Assembly (NCBI GenBank): GCA_031425525.1 | Contig: JANPJM010000030.1 | Span: 8,331-72,330 of the forward strand | Direction of reading: 5' to 3' | Length of the DNA: 64,000 nt | Source: JANNMJ01 sp031425525 | GTDB lineage: Bacteria > Bacteroidota > Bacteroidia > Cytophagales > Hymenobacteraceae | In this document: piece after piece, positions 27,589 to 37,786 of the stretch | Position numbering within the stretch: the first letter of the stretch is position 1 | Layout of the letters: the number at the start of each line of letters is the position of its first letter | Program-made: the position numbers and the translations under genes | Notes under the pieces: generated by a model | Database searches by the model: none | What the model was told of the DNA's origin: nothing | The model's input: the letters and a program-made list of their open reading frames with translations, nothing else

Positions 27589-30500
27589 ATGATCCCAATT
27601 TTACGCTATCTTTTTTGCCTTATTACCAAAACGCAAAGTCGGCCGGTCGGCCGGGCAGGGTTTGGGGTAGGGCTGCTCTACCCGGTCTTAGCCTTGGCCG
27701 TGGTTGTGCTGCTGGGCAGCGCCGGGGCGGCGCGGGCCGCCGTCGATGTGACGGTCACGCTTACGGGGCCGGCGGTGGTGTACTCCGGTACGGCCACGGG
27801 CAACTTCACGGTCACGTTCAGCAACGTCGGCGATGCGCCGGCCACCATCACGGTGCGCCGCGTGACGCTGCCGACCGGCTCGTCGTTGAGCGCGGGGCAA
27901 GTAACGGCGCTGCAAGCGGCGTATCCGGGGTTTACCTACAACACCGGCAATCGGCGGCTCGATTTCGGGACAGCGCTGCTGGCCGGCGGTGCCAGCAACG
28001 TCTTCAACTTCCCGTTTACGCCGCAGGTGGTCAATACCTCGGGTAGCATTCAGCTGACGGCAAACATCACTACTTCGACGGCGCAAACCGGTTCTCTGAC
28101 CGATAACGCCACCCTGAACACGACCAACACGCCCGTCGCCGACCTTTCGGTGGTCGTGCAAGCGGCTCCGGCCTCGGTCAATGCGGGGGCTACATCGGCT
28201 ACGTACACCGTGCGGTCGGCGAATGCCGGCCCTAGCCGCACCAATGGATCTACCCTGGAGGCCAGGTTGTTGGTCAATGGCGCGGTGCCGCCGGCCGGTA
28301 CGGTGGTAGCAGGACTCAACAATGGCGGGACGTACGACGCCGGCACGGGCATCATTTCCTGGACGGTGGGCAGTATCAATTCCGGCAACACCGCCGACCG
28401 CCCCTTCTCCATTCAGGTGCCCAACTCTACGGCGGGCGGTTCCACGATCAGCATACAGGTAGCGGGCACCGCAACATCTACTGATTTTGATGCTACCAAC
28501 AACGACGGCTCGGTAACGAACCCGACCCTCGGCTCGACGGCCAACTGGACGACCATCATCAACGCCGCTGCTGATGTGCAAACGTTCATCACGGCGGCAC
28601 CGACTACGGGTACGTCGGGTAGTACGGTCACATTTACGCAGACCATCCGGAACAACGGCCCGCAAACGGCGACGAACATCGTTCCGACGTTCCTTTTGCA
28701 ACTCAATGGCGCGCCGCTGGCCGCTTCGGCCGTACCGGCCAACGTGGGGTATACCTACGATGCCGGTACCGGTCTGCTGACCTACACCACGCTCGCTACC
28801 CTAAACAACACCTCGACAACCACCCGCTCGGTGACCGTTACGGTACCCGCCGCTACGCCTAACAACGCCGCCCTCACGGTGCGCGCGGCGGCTACGGCGT
28901 CTTCTTCGGATGGCGACGCGACGAACAACAACGGTTCCATCACGACGGCCACGCTCGGCACCACCGCCAACTGGACGACCACCATCAGCAACCTCGCCGA
29001 TGTGACGACCACCCTCGGCGGCACCACCCAACTGCTTGCCGGGCAGCAAGCGAGCCTCACGGTGACGTTCTCGAACGCGGGGCCGTCGGTGGCGGCCGGA
29101 ACGGTGCGCACGGTGGCGCTGCCCGCCGCCGCCACGGCCATTACGGCTACGGGCGGCACCATCAGTGGCACCAACATCACGTACCCCGGCGGCGACCTGG
29201 CGCCCGGCGCGCCCGTGAGCTTTACCATTACGTTTACGCTGCCCGCTACGGCCCCCGCCACTTACACGGCTAGCTCGGCCATCAGCACCACCACTAGCCA
29301 GGGCGCCCTCACGCAACCCGACAACGCGAGCGTGACGCTGAGCCGCGCCGGAGCGCCGTTTACGTGTAACTCTGCCTTCTACCGGATTCAACTGCCCACG
29401 ACGGGCGCGGGCTCGATTCTGCAACGCCTCGACCGTACCACTACCTCTACGTCGGGGCTGGTGTACACGGCCACCAACCTCTACAATACGGGCTTCGATA
29501 TGAACGCCCTCTCGCTCAATTTTGCCGACGGCTACCTGTACGCCTTCGGCTTGGGCACCAACCGCCTGTACCGCCTCTCGGCCACGGGCAATGTGGTGCA
29601 GGACATGGGTCTGGTGGCGGGCTTGCCTACATCGGGCTTCAACTCGGCTTCCGCCGACCTAAACGGCAATATCTACCTCGGTCGCGATGGCCTGAGCGTG
29701 ATTTACAGGCTCAACGTGGCGACGCTCGCCGTCACGACCATTACGCTGACGCCAGCCGTCGCCATCTTCGGCGACGTGGGCTATAATCCCGCCGACGGCT
29801 TCTTGTACGGCACACGCTACTACAACACCACCGGCACCAATGGCCTGTACCGTGTCAACCCTTCGACCGGCGCCGTAACGGTGCTGGGCACGCCGGCTAC
29901 TTCGGGCGGCGGCTCGCAGGACGTAGGCTCGATTTTCTTCGATGCGGCCGGCACGCTGTACGCCGCCACCAACCAGGGGTCGCTGGTGCTGTTCGACACG
30001 ACCGACGGGACGGTGACGGCCGTGGGCTCGGCCTCGTCGGCTACCCAATCGGACGGCGCATCGTGCGTGTTCCCCACCAACGACATCGACGTGGTGCTGA
30101 GCGCGACTGCGCCGTTGCGCGTCAATGCCACTACCTTCGACATCCCGTTCACTGTGCGCGTGCGCAACAGCGGCGCGGTGAGCAACCCGAACGTGCAGAT
30201 CAACGATTTTCTGGCGGAAGCTTTCCCGACGGCCACCAGCATCACGGTCAGCGGCTTGGCGGTTGCCAACGCGGGTGGGGCGGCGCTGGTCGCGAACCCA
30301 GCCTTCACCGGCACCGGCATCAACACGGCCCTGCTGAGCGGCACGGTGGCATTGGGTTCGGCCTCTACCATATCGGCTACCATCACCTACACGGTGCGGG
30401 TGGCTTTCCCGGTGGGCGCGGTGCCCACCATTCAGTACGACCAAGTGTACGCCAGCACGGCCAGCGTGAGCCCCAATAACGGCTACACGCTCATCAACGG

Positions 30501-33500
30501 CGCGTACGTGCCGCCGAGCCAGGTATTGGCGGTCGATCTGTCGTCGAACTCGCTGGTACTGCCCACCACGCCGGGCGGCGATACCCCGCTCCCGACGCCG
30601 TTTACGTTCAGCCAGCCCATTGCGGCCGACAACGTTTTCAACACCCCGAACAATACGACGCTGGCCGCCGCCGCTGCTACCAGCGTAACGGCGAATGACA
30701 CGCCGATCAGCCCAAACACGATCAGCAACAGCACCGTTGATTTGACCCCCGGCGGTGCCCTCAACCAGGCCAACGTGCCCGCCGTGACCGGTAGCGGCCA
30801 GTTTTCGGTGAATGCCAACGGCCAGATTTCGTACATCCCTGGTACGCCCACCTTCACGGGCGTTGCCACCATTCAGTACACGGTGCGCGATAACGGCGGT
30901 AACGTCTCGAACCCCGCCACCATCAGCGTGAACGTAGGCCCGCAGACGGCGAACGATGTGATTTCGACGGCCTACAACGCCGCCGGCAGCACGGCCGCCA
31001 GCGTAACCGCCAATGATACCGACGCCAACGGCTTCGACCTGACCACTCTCGACCTCAACCCTGGAGTTGCGGGCGTGCAATCGACGTTCGATTTCGTGTC
31101 GGGCGGCAACACGGTCGGCACGTTCTCGGCCGCCGCAAACGGTGTCGTGACGTACACGCCCGCTACGGGCAGTCTCTTCACGGGCACGCCCACGGCGACG
31201 TACCGCATCCTCGACGGCCTCACCGGCAATCAGGCGCTCAGCAGCATCGGCACCATTACCGTCACGCTCACCAACACGGCGCCGGTGGCCACCACGGGCC
31301 TCATCAACGTGGCCGTGCCCGCCTCCACCACCACACCCGTGGTGCTGAACCCCAACCTGAGCGGCACCGACGCCGAAGGCAACGCCACCATTGCGTCGTT
31401 CATCGTCAACCCGCCGAGCAGCGGCACTTTGCGCTTCAACGGTATCACGGTAGCGGCCAACACGGTAGTACCCGCCAACCAGCTCAACCTGCTGACTTAT
31501 CAGCCGGTCAGCACGTTCGTGGGTAACGCCATCTTCTTCTTCGCAGTGCGCGACAACGTGGGCGCTACCGGCAGCACCACGACGTACACCATTCCCGTGT
31601 CGGCCGTGGCGGATGTGGCCACTACTCTCACCGGCCCCACCGGCATTCCGCCCGGTGCTGCCACCGGCAACTACACGGCCACCTTCAGCAACGGCGGCCC
31701 ATCGACGGCAGCGTCCGTGACGCGCCAGGTGACGCTGCCGCCCGGCTCGACGGTGACGGCCGCGCAATTGCTGACCATCACGACGGCCTACCCAACGGCT
31801 ACTTACAACTCGACTACCCGCGTACTCGATTTCGGTACGCTCACTACGCTTAATTCCGGTGTCAGCAACTCGTTCGTGTTCGCCTTCACGGCGCCCACGA
31901 CGGTGGTTGCCAGCACACCGCTCACGAGCGCCGTCACCACGACCACCAACCAAGGAGCCGACACTGGCCCTAATTCGGCCACGCTGAATCTGCGCGTCAA
32001 CGCTCCGCCCGTGGCGAATAACGTGAGCTTCATTTCGATGACCACGCAGGCGCCCGCCACCGCCATCACGGCACTCAGCGCGACGGACTCCGACGGCTCA
32101 ATCGCGTCGTTTACGATCCTGACCGTGCCGTCCGCCGGGCAAGGCCAACTGCTCGTTAATGGGGTTGGTATCAACCCTTCGGGCTTCGCCGGGCTGACCA
32201 TTACCCCCACCCAAGCGACCCAACTCAGCTTCGACCCGGCGGGGTCGCAGTACGGTAACTTCACGTTTACCTACTCGGCGACCGACAACGACGGCGGCGT
32301 TTCCAACACGGCTACCTACACCGTACGGGTGACGAACGTAGCGCCGACCGCCAACAGCGACCAAAACGATGTGCCGCTCAATACGCCTACTTCGGGCAAT
32401 GTGCTGCTCAACGATGTTGATCCGGAGTTGGGCGTCCTGACCGTGAATACCACGCCTACCGTGGCGCCCACGCGCGGTACCGTCACGTTGGCCGCTAACG
32501 GCTCCTACACTTACACGCCCAACACGGGTTACCTCGGCCCGGACACCTTCTCGTACCAAGTCTGCGATAATGGCAGCTTGTGTTCATCCGCCAGCGTCAC
32601 GATTCGGGTGTACAACCCGCTCACGGCGTGCGTATCGGGGACGGGCAATAACATTCTGACCAATCCAAGCTTCACGAGCGGTAACACCGGTTTCGTGACA
32701 ACTTTGACGTATGTGCCCTCCCCGGCGACTCCGGGCCAGCTTTACCCTGAGGACACGTATACCGTGACGGCCGATGTGGCGCCATTCCACGCGGCGTTCT
32801 CGGGCACCGGCCGCACCGGTGCCGGCGACAACTTCATGGCCATCAACGCCTCGCCGCAAATCAAGGTCATGTACCAGCAGACGATGACGGTGCAGCCCAA
32901 CCGCTACTACACGTTCTCGGCGTACTTCAAAAACCTGATTACGAACCGGAACATCGCCGTGCCGCAAGTCGGGTTCGTGATCAATGGCCAGTCTACGTCG
33001 GGTATCGTCACGATTCCGGAAGAAGCCGCCGCCGGCCCCGCCAACGTCTGGATCAAATTCTCCGACATCTGGTTCTCCGGCAGCAATACCACCGCAACGT
33101 TCGAGATTCGGAACCTGACGATCGACCGCAACGGCAACGACCTCGGCATCGACGACATCTACTTCGGTACGTGTAATCTGCCGCCGTTCGCCAACGCCGA
33201 CATTCGCAACACGCCGCCGGCTACGCCGATCACGTTCAACATCACGGCCAATGATACCGACGGCGACGGCACCATCGTGCCGGCTACGATCATCCTGACG
33301 GGCTCGGCGCCCGGTACGCCGCGCTCGTTTACCGATTCGTTCGGCAACACCTTCGTGGTCGATGCCGCCGGCAACCTCACGTTTACGCCGGTGCCGACAT
33401 TTTTCGGCATCGCCTCGGCTACCTACACCGTGCAGGATAATAACGGTGCTACCTCGAACCCCGGCGTCATCTCCGTAACGGTGCAGGCGCCGCTGGTCGA

Positions 33501-36500
33501 TGTGCAAACGGTCATCACGTCGCCGGCGAGCAACAGCGCCATCATCGCGGGGCAGCCCACCACGGCCACCATCGTGACGACGAATAACTCGACTTCCGCT
33601 ACCGGCTACGATGTTGTGCAGTCGCTGGAACTGCGCCCCGGTCTGGCTGCGGCAGGTTTGCTGCTCGACGGCTCGGCCGGTACCCTTAGCGGTTCGACGA
33701 TTACGTTCGGCGGCGGTGCCACCTATAACGTGCTGACCGGCGTGCTGACGCTGCCAGCGCTGCCTTCGTTGGCGCCCACGGCTACGGCTACCTACACCGT
33801 GACCTTCCCGGCGCCGGGTTCCGGTCCGCTGGCGCTTACGGCCGTCGTCACGCACGACGCCCTCGACGCGGTGCCCGCCAACAACGTGTTCACGGCCAAC
33901 CTGCTGGTCGATCCACGCTTCGACCTCGTGACGACCGTCAGCGGCCCGACGAGCATCGTCACCGGCAACCAGGTGACGTTCTTTGTCACTACCGCCAACA
34001 ATTCCACGTCCGTATCGGCGGGCGACAACGTGGTGCAAACCGCGCAGTTCCCGGCCAATCTGGTGCAAGTGTTCGTGAGCAACGGCGGTATGTACGATGC
34101 CGCTACCGGCCTCGTAACGTGGCCGGCGGTCAATAATCTCGCACCCGGTCAGCGACTCATCAACACGGTGGCCTTCGACGCGCCAAGTGCGGGCTTCACG
34201 GCTACGTCCACGGTTACACCGAACACGCTACTGACCGGCGAAACCGTAGTGCCGACCAACTCGGCCACTGCGCCCGCCACTACGGTAAGCGCCCCGGTGC
34301 TTACGCAACGCGCCGACCCCTTCGTTTCCATCCGTGCTTCGGCGCATTACGTGGCCCCCGGCACGCCGGTCAATCTGACGGTGGCCGGCGGCAACCACGG
34401 GCCTGATGGCGCATTGGGCGTGGGTGTAACGATCCACATCAATCCGGGCCTGACGTTCACCAACCTCGGCGGCGCTACCTACGACTCTAACGCCGGTCTG
34501 CTGACGTTCGGCGCCCTGAGCCGCCCAACTGGCCCGCTGATCGCTGGCGACAGCACGACCTACGTACTCACGCTGTTGGCCCCAACGGTTGGCCCGGTGC
34601 TGGCGGCTGCGGTTGTTACCTCCACCACCCGCGATGAAGTAGCGAACAACAACTTCATGTCCACGAAAATCGACGTCTTTACTGGCGTCGATCTCGCCAT
34701 CACGTTGGCGGCCCCGGCTACGGCCAGCGCCGGCGAGGCGGTGCTGTACACCGTGACCACGACCAACCAGAGCGGTGCCCCGGCGCGCAACCTCGATCAG
34801 ACCTTGCAACTGCCGCCTAACCTGGGCAGTGTTGCGGTAAGCGGTGGGGGTACGTACAACGTAGGCACCGGTATCGTGACATTCCCCGCGATTGCCAGCC
34901 TCGCAGTGGGCGCCTCGCAATCGTACTCGGTTCGCGTAACGGCTCCGTCCGATATCTCGACCCTGCGCGCCGTGGCGGCGGTGGCCAGCAGCACGCCTGA
35001 AACGCAGTACACCAACAACGTGGCCACCGCGCTCACGACGTTGTCGCCGGCCGCTGATGTGCGGATCACGATCAGTGGCCCGGCCACCGGCATCATCAAC
35101 TCGCCGGTGAGCTACGTGGTGACAACCACCAATTTCGGCCCCTCGGTGGCGGCTTCCACCACCCCCACGGTGCAGCTCCCGCGCAACCTGATTCTCATCA
35201 ACCTGCCGACCGGCGCTACTTACGTGCCGGCCACGGGGCTGCTGACGTTCCCCACCATTCAGAACCTGCCGGCCAACGGGTCGAGTGCCACGGCGTTCAC
35301 GGTGGTGATGCCCGATGTGGCGCGGCTGGTACCCACGGCGACGGCCACTGTTACGGCCGCCACCAACGACCGCAACCTGACCAACAACTTCGCCTCGTTC
35401 AGTACCATCGCCAACGCGCCTACCGACCAGATTGCCGATCTGGCGGCTACGGTGAGCGTCACCAGCGGCGGTACGCCGGTTACGGCCGCTACGCCCAGCC
35501 AGTCGCTGACCTTCGCCGCGACGTACACCAACAACGGCATCGACCCGGCCTTCAATGTGGCGCCACGTCTGGCTCTGCCCTCCGGCCTGGTGCTGGCCAA
35601 CGTGGTCATCAGCAATGGTGGTGCTTATAACTCTTCTACTGGTCTGGTGACGTGGCCCGTCGAAGTAGGTCCGTTCGCGGTGGGGGCTTCCCTGGCGTAC
35701 ACCGTTACGTTCCCGGCGCCGGCTGCCGGCCCCGTGGTGGCTACGGCCATCGTATCGTCATCCATCAGCGACAACGTGCTCGCCAATAACGTGGCTTCTA
35801 CGAGCGTGACGATCAACGCCCAAGTGGATGTCATCAGCCGGGTGGTTGGCCCGGCCACGGTCCAGCCCGGCGAATCGGCGACGTACACCATCACCACGAG
35901 CAACAACGGCCCGTCGAGCGCTACGGCGGTGCAAACCACCGTCACGCTGCCGGCCGGGATCAGCAACCTGGTGATCCCGGCCGGCGCCACGGTATCGGGC
36001 AACGACGTACTGATGCCGATTGACAACGTGCAGACGCCCGGCGTGAACGGGCAGCAGTCGTACCTGATTTCGTTTACGCCACCGACCGCCACGCCGTGGC
36101 AGGTAAGCACGACGGCTACCACGGCCACCACCGAAACCAACACGACCAACAACGGGCAGTCGGTTTCGACGAGCCGTGCCAACCTGCTGCCGACCGCTAC
36201 CAACGTAGTCAACTCGATGCCGCAACCCATCGGCAACACCGCTACCACCCCGCGCGCCATCTCGCCGCCGGTGGGGGCCGATACCGACGGCACTATTGTG
36301 CGCTTCACGCTGGCGGCCCTGCCGCCCAGCACGCAGGGTACGCTCTACGTGAACGGCGTGCCGCTAGCAGGCTTGACCTTTACATTGGCGCAAGCCAACC
36401 AACTCAGCTTCCTGCCGGCACCGGGTTTCAGCGGTAACGTGTTCCTCACGTATACCTCCACCGACAACGCCTCCGGTGTGAGCGTACCGGCGCTCTACAC

Positions 36501-37422
36501 GTTGCCCATCGGCCGCGACAACGACTCGTACTACACCTACGCGCCGGTGCTGGGCGGCACCGTAGCGTACCAGAACGGCGACAACATCGCGGTGCTGTAC
36601 GATGCCAACGGCGGCGAATACGTCGGCGCCAACGTGGTGGATACGGGCACGCGCTCGGTGGTATATGCCGCCGGTTCGGCTACGCTGCCGCCCGGTACGG
36701 CGCTCGATCCGGTAACGGGCCGCGTGTACGTATCCGACCGTAACCTGCTCGTGGCGGGCACCTACACCATCAACGTCACCTCGACCGACGTGTACAGCGG
36801 CCAGAACAATGTGCCGGTAGTCTTCACCATTGGGGCCAATCCGCTGCCGGTGGAGCTGCGCACGTTCACGGCGCGCGCCTCGGGCCTCGACGGCGTGCTG
36901 GCCTGGACAACCGCCTCGGAGAAGAACAACGCCTACTTCGCCGTCGAGCGCTCGCGCGATGGCGGGCGCACCTTCGCCGAGATCGGCCGGCGCACAGGCG
37001 CGGGCTCGACGCCCGTGCCGCAGGAATACGCCCTGACCGATGGGGGCGTAGGCCGCACGGCGGGCACGGTGTACTACCGCTTGCGACAGGTGGACACCGA
37101 TGGAAAGTTCTCGTTCTCCGACGTGCGGGCCATCGCCTTCACGGGTGGCGTAGTGGGCGGCCCGCTGACGGCCTACCCCAACCCGGTAGCCGGTGGGGCG
37201 GACGCGACGCTGAAGGTAGCCTTTGAGGGCCAAGTGGCGGGCCGCTACGCGCTCACGCTCTATGATGCGGCGGGCCGGGCGGTGCTGACGGCGACGCACG
37301 CGGTAGGCGCGGGTGCCGAGGCGGCGCAACTGGCCGTGGGCACGTTGCCGGCGGGTACGTACACGCTGCGCGTGACGAGCGCCGAGGGGTATGACTCGAC
37401 GCTGCGCGTGGTGCGCCAGTAA
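27589..37422 (+). CDS. giant T9SS-exported DUF11/cadherin-like/propeller protein (3277 aa)
   Basis: A 3277-residue surface or secreted protein. The signal segment is 'VLALAVVVLLGSAGAARAA' after a ~30-residue basic lead. Four DUF11-type repeats come first ('VDVTVTLTGPAVVYSG', 'NAGPS'). A propeller-like segment follows (~590-828, 'YRIQLP', 'ADGYLYAFGLGTNRLYRL', 'LFDTTDGTVTAVG'), then several cadherin/tandem-95 modules ('ANDTDANGFDLTTLDLNPG', 'ADTDG'), and a carbohydrate-binding-like domain (~1681-1862, 'ILTNPSFTSGNTGF'). Seven more DUF11 repeats span ~1969-2865. The C-terminal ~450 residues are homologous to those of the giant gene at 15500, ending in the same T9SS sorting domain ('LTAYPNPVAGG'). 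Role probably adhesion or matrix; ligand unknown. Confidence 0.9.
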   Translation: MIPILRYLFCLITKTQSRPVGRAGFGVGLLYPVLALAVVVLLGSAGAARAAVDVTVTLTGPAVVYSGTATGNFTVTFSNVGDAPATITVRRVTLPTGSSLSAGQVTALQAAYPGFTYNTGNRRLDFGTALLAGGASNVFNFPFTPQVVNTSGSIQLTANITTSTAQTGSLTDNATLNTTNTPVADLSVVVQAAPASVNAGATSATYTVRSANAGPSRTNGSTLEARLLVNGAVPPAGTVVAGLNNGGTYDAGTGIISWTVGSINSGNTADRPFSIQVPNSTAGGSTISIQVAGTATSTDFDATNNDGSVTNPTLGSTANWTTIINAAADVQTFITAAPTTGTSGSTVTFTQTIRNNGPQTATNIVPTFLLQLNGAPLAASAVPANVGYTYDAGTGLLTYTTLATLNNTSTTTRSVTVTVPAATPNNAALTVRAAATASSSDGDATNNNGSITTATLGTTANWTTTISNLADVTTTLGGTTQLLAGQQASLTVTFSNAGPSVAAGTVRTVALPAAATAITATGGTISGTNITYPGGDLAPGAPVSFTITFTLPATAPATYTASSAISTTTSQGALTQPDNASVTLSRAGAPFTCNSAFYRIQLPTTGAGSILQRLDRTTTSTSGLVYTATNLYNTGFDMNALSLNFADGYLYAFGLGTNRLYRLSATGNVVQDMGLVAGLPTSGFNSASADLNGNIYLGRDGLSVIYRLNVATLAVTTITLTPAVAIFGDVGYNPADGFLYGTRYYNTTGTNGLYRVNPSTGAVTVLGTPATSGGGSQDVGSIFFDAAGTLYAATNQGSLVLFDTTDGTVTAVGSASSATQSDGASCVFPTNDIDVVLSATAPLRVNATTFDIPFTVRVRNSGAVSNPNVQINDFLAEAFPTATSITVSGLAVANAGGAALVANPAFTGTGINTALLSGTVALGSASTISATITYTVRVAFPVGAVPTIQYDQVYASTASVSPNNGYTLINGAYVPPSQVLAVDLSSNSLVLPTTPGGDTPLPTPFTFSQPIAADNVFNTPNNTTLAAAAATSVTANDTPISPNTISNSTVDLTPGGALNQANVPAVTGSGQFSVNANGQISYIPGTPTFTGVATIQYTVRDNGGNVSNPATISVNVGPQTANDVISTAYNAAGSTAASVTANDTDANGFDLTTLDLNPGVAGVQSTFDFVSGGNTVGTFSAAANGVVTYTPATGSLFTGTPTATYRILDGLTGNQALSSIGTITVTLTNTAPVATTGLINVAVPASTTTPVVLNPNLSGTDAEGNATIASFIVNPPSSGTLRFNGITVAANTVVPANQLNLLTYQPVSTFVGNAIFFFAVRDNVGATGSTTTYTIPVSAVADVATTLTGPTGIPPGAATGNYTATFSNGGPSTAASVTRQVTLPPGSTVTAAQLLTITTAYPTATYNSTTRVLDFGTLTTLNSGVSNSFVFAFTAPTTVVASTPLTSAVTTTTNQGADTGPNSATLNLRVNAPPVANNVSFISMTTQAPATAITALSATDSDGSIASFTILTVPSAGQGQLLVNGVGINPSGFAGLTITPTQATQLSFDPAGSQYGNFTFTYSATDNDGGVSNTATYTVRVTNVAPTANSDQNDVPLNTPTSGNVLLNDVDPELGVLTVNTTPTVAPTRGTVTLAANGSYTYTPNTGYLGPDTFSYQVCDNGSLCSSASVTIRVYNPLTACVSGTGNNILTNPSFTSGNTGFVTTLTYVPSPATPGQLYPEDTYTVTADVAPFHAAFSGTGRTGAGDNFMAINASPQIKVMYQQTMTVQPNRYYTFSAYFKNLITNRNIAVPQVGFVINGQSTSGIVTIPEEAAAGPANVWIKFSDIWFSGSNTTATFEIRNLTIDRNGNDLGIDDIYFGTCNLPPFANADIRNTPPATPITFNITANDTDGDGTIVPATIILTGSAPGTPRSFTDSFGNTFVVDAAGNLTFTPVPTFFGIASATYTVQDNNGATSNPGVISVTVQAPLVDVQTVITSPASNSAIIAGQPTTATIVTTNNSTSATGYDVVQSLELRPGLAAAGLLLDGSAGTLSGSTITFGGGATYNVLTGVLTLPALPSLAPTATATYTVTFPAPGSGPLALTAVVTHDALDAVPANNVFTANLLVDPRFDLVTTVSGPTSIVTGNQVTFFVTTANNSTSVSAGDNVVQTAQFPANLVQVFVSNGGMYDAATGLVTWPAVNNLAPGQRLINTVAFDAPSAGFTATSTVTPNTLLTGETVVPTNSATAPATTVSAPVLTQRADPFVSIRASAHYVAPGTPVNLTVAGGNHGPDGALGVGVTIHINPGLTFTNLGGATYDSNAGLLTFGALSRPTGPLIAGDSTTYVLTLLAPTVGPVLAAAVVTSTTRDEVANNNFMSTKIDVFTGVDLAITLAAPATASAGEAVLYTVTTTNQSGAPARNLDQTLQLPPNLGSVAVSGGGTYNVGTGIVTFPAIASLAVGASQSYSVRVTAPSDISTLRAVAAVASSTPETQYTNNVATALTTLSPAADVRITISGPATGIINSPVSYVVTTTNFGPSVAASTTPTVQLPRNLILINLPTGATYVPATGLLTFPTIQNLPANGSSATAFTVVMPDVARLVPTATATVTAATNDRNLTNNFASFSTIANAPTDQIADLAATVSVTSGGTPVTAATPSQSLTFAATYTNNGIDPAFNVAPRLALPSGLVLANVVISNGGAYNSSTGLVTWPVEVGPFAVGASLAYTVTFPAPAAGPVVATAIVSSSISDNVLANNVASTSVTINAQVDVISRVVGPATVQPGESATYTITTSNNGPSSATAVQTTVTLPAGISNLVIPAGATVSGNDVLMPIDNVQTPGVNGQQSYLISFTPPTATPWQVSTTATTATTETNTTNNGQSVSTSRANLLPTATNVVNSMPQPIGNTATTPRAISPPVGADTDGTIVRFTLAALPPSTQGTLYVNGVPLAGLTFTLAQANQLSFLPAPGFSGNVFLTYTSTDNASGVSVPALYTLPIGRDNDSYYTYAPVLGGTVAYQNGDNIAVLYDANGGEYVGANVVDTGTRSVVYAAGSATLPPGTALDPVTGRVYVSDRNLLVAGTYTINVTSTDVYSGQNNVPVVFTIGANPLPVELRTFTARASGLDGVLAWTTASEKNNAYFAVERSRDGGRTFAEIGRRTGAGSTPVPQEYALTDGGVGRTAGTVYYRLRQVDTDGKFSFSDVRAIAFTGGVVGGPLTAYPNPVAGGADATLKVAFEGQVAGRYALTLYDAAGRAVLTATHAVGAGAEAAQLAVGTLPAGTYTLRVTSAEGYDSTLRVVRQ

Positions 37423-37501
37423 GCAGGTTGCGGCTGTAGACTGCTGTAAATGATTGATAACCGAAACCGCCCCGTCGAGCAAGTTGCTCGGCGGGGCGGT
37501 T
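36840..37501 (+). repeat. duplicated C-terminal cassette plus terminator, copy 2
   Basis: Second copy of the 25714-26375 segment: sorting domain, the preceding 'ELRTFTARASGLDGVLAWTT' region, stop codon, 3' flank and hairpin, with no insertion or deletion between copies. Confidence 0.9.
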
Positions 37502-37503
37502 TT
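37467..37503 (+). terminator. rho-independent terminator of the second giant gene
   Basis: A 15-bp GC-rich stem (CCGCCCCGTCGAGCA pairing with TGCTCGGCGGGGCGG) with a 3-base loop is followed by TTTT at 37500-37503, 45 bases after the stop codon. Confidence 0.85.
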
Positions 37504-37529
37504 ACATTGAATACGGAATGGTGCGGTTA

Positions 37530-37607
37530 GTAACGTAACGCTCAGCTCCCGCTTGGTGTCGCGCGCCGCGCGTGGGGTCGCCAAGCGGGAGCTGAGCGTT
37601 ACGTTAC
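37530..37607. repeat. perfect 27-bp inverted repeat
   Basis: Bases 37530-37556 (beginning GTAACGTAACGCTCAG) are the exact reverse complement of 37581-37607, with a 24-base loop that is itself CG-palindromic (GCGCGCCGCGCG). It sits between convergent genes, the second giant gene and the DUF2256 gene. It may stop transcription from both sides, or be a mobile palindrome. Confidence 0.85.
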
Positions 37608-37651
37608 CGTTACGTTGTAACCCAACCGCCGTGCGTCAAGCCCGAAAGCGC

Positions 37652-37786
37652 CTATTTATTCCTGCGACACCGGTCAGAGCAATACTTCACTTCCTCCCAC
37701 ACCTTTTCCCATTTTTTCCGCCACGCGAACGGACGGCCGCAGGTGAGGCAGATTTTAGTCGGCAGATGGGGCTTGCGGTGCGTCAA
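37652..37786 (-). CDS. DUF2256 zinc-ribbon mini-protein (44 aa)
   Basis: A 44-residue protein, read as MTHRKPHLPTK then 'ICLTCGRPFAWRKKWEKVW' then 'CSDRCRRNK'. The two Cys pairs (CLTC and CSDRC) and the RPFAWRKKW centre are the DUF2256 signature, a small treble-clef-like zinc protein of unknown function. The start is probably TTG at 37786, giving the expected M-T/A-H-R/K-K beginning. It overlaps the 3' end of the upstream gene by 32 bases in another frame, implying co-transcription. Confidence 0.85.
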   Translation of the reverse strand: MTHRKPHLPTKICLTCGRPFAWRKKWEKVWEEVKYCSDRCRRNK

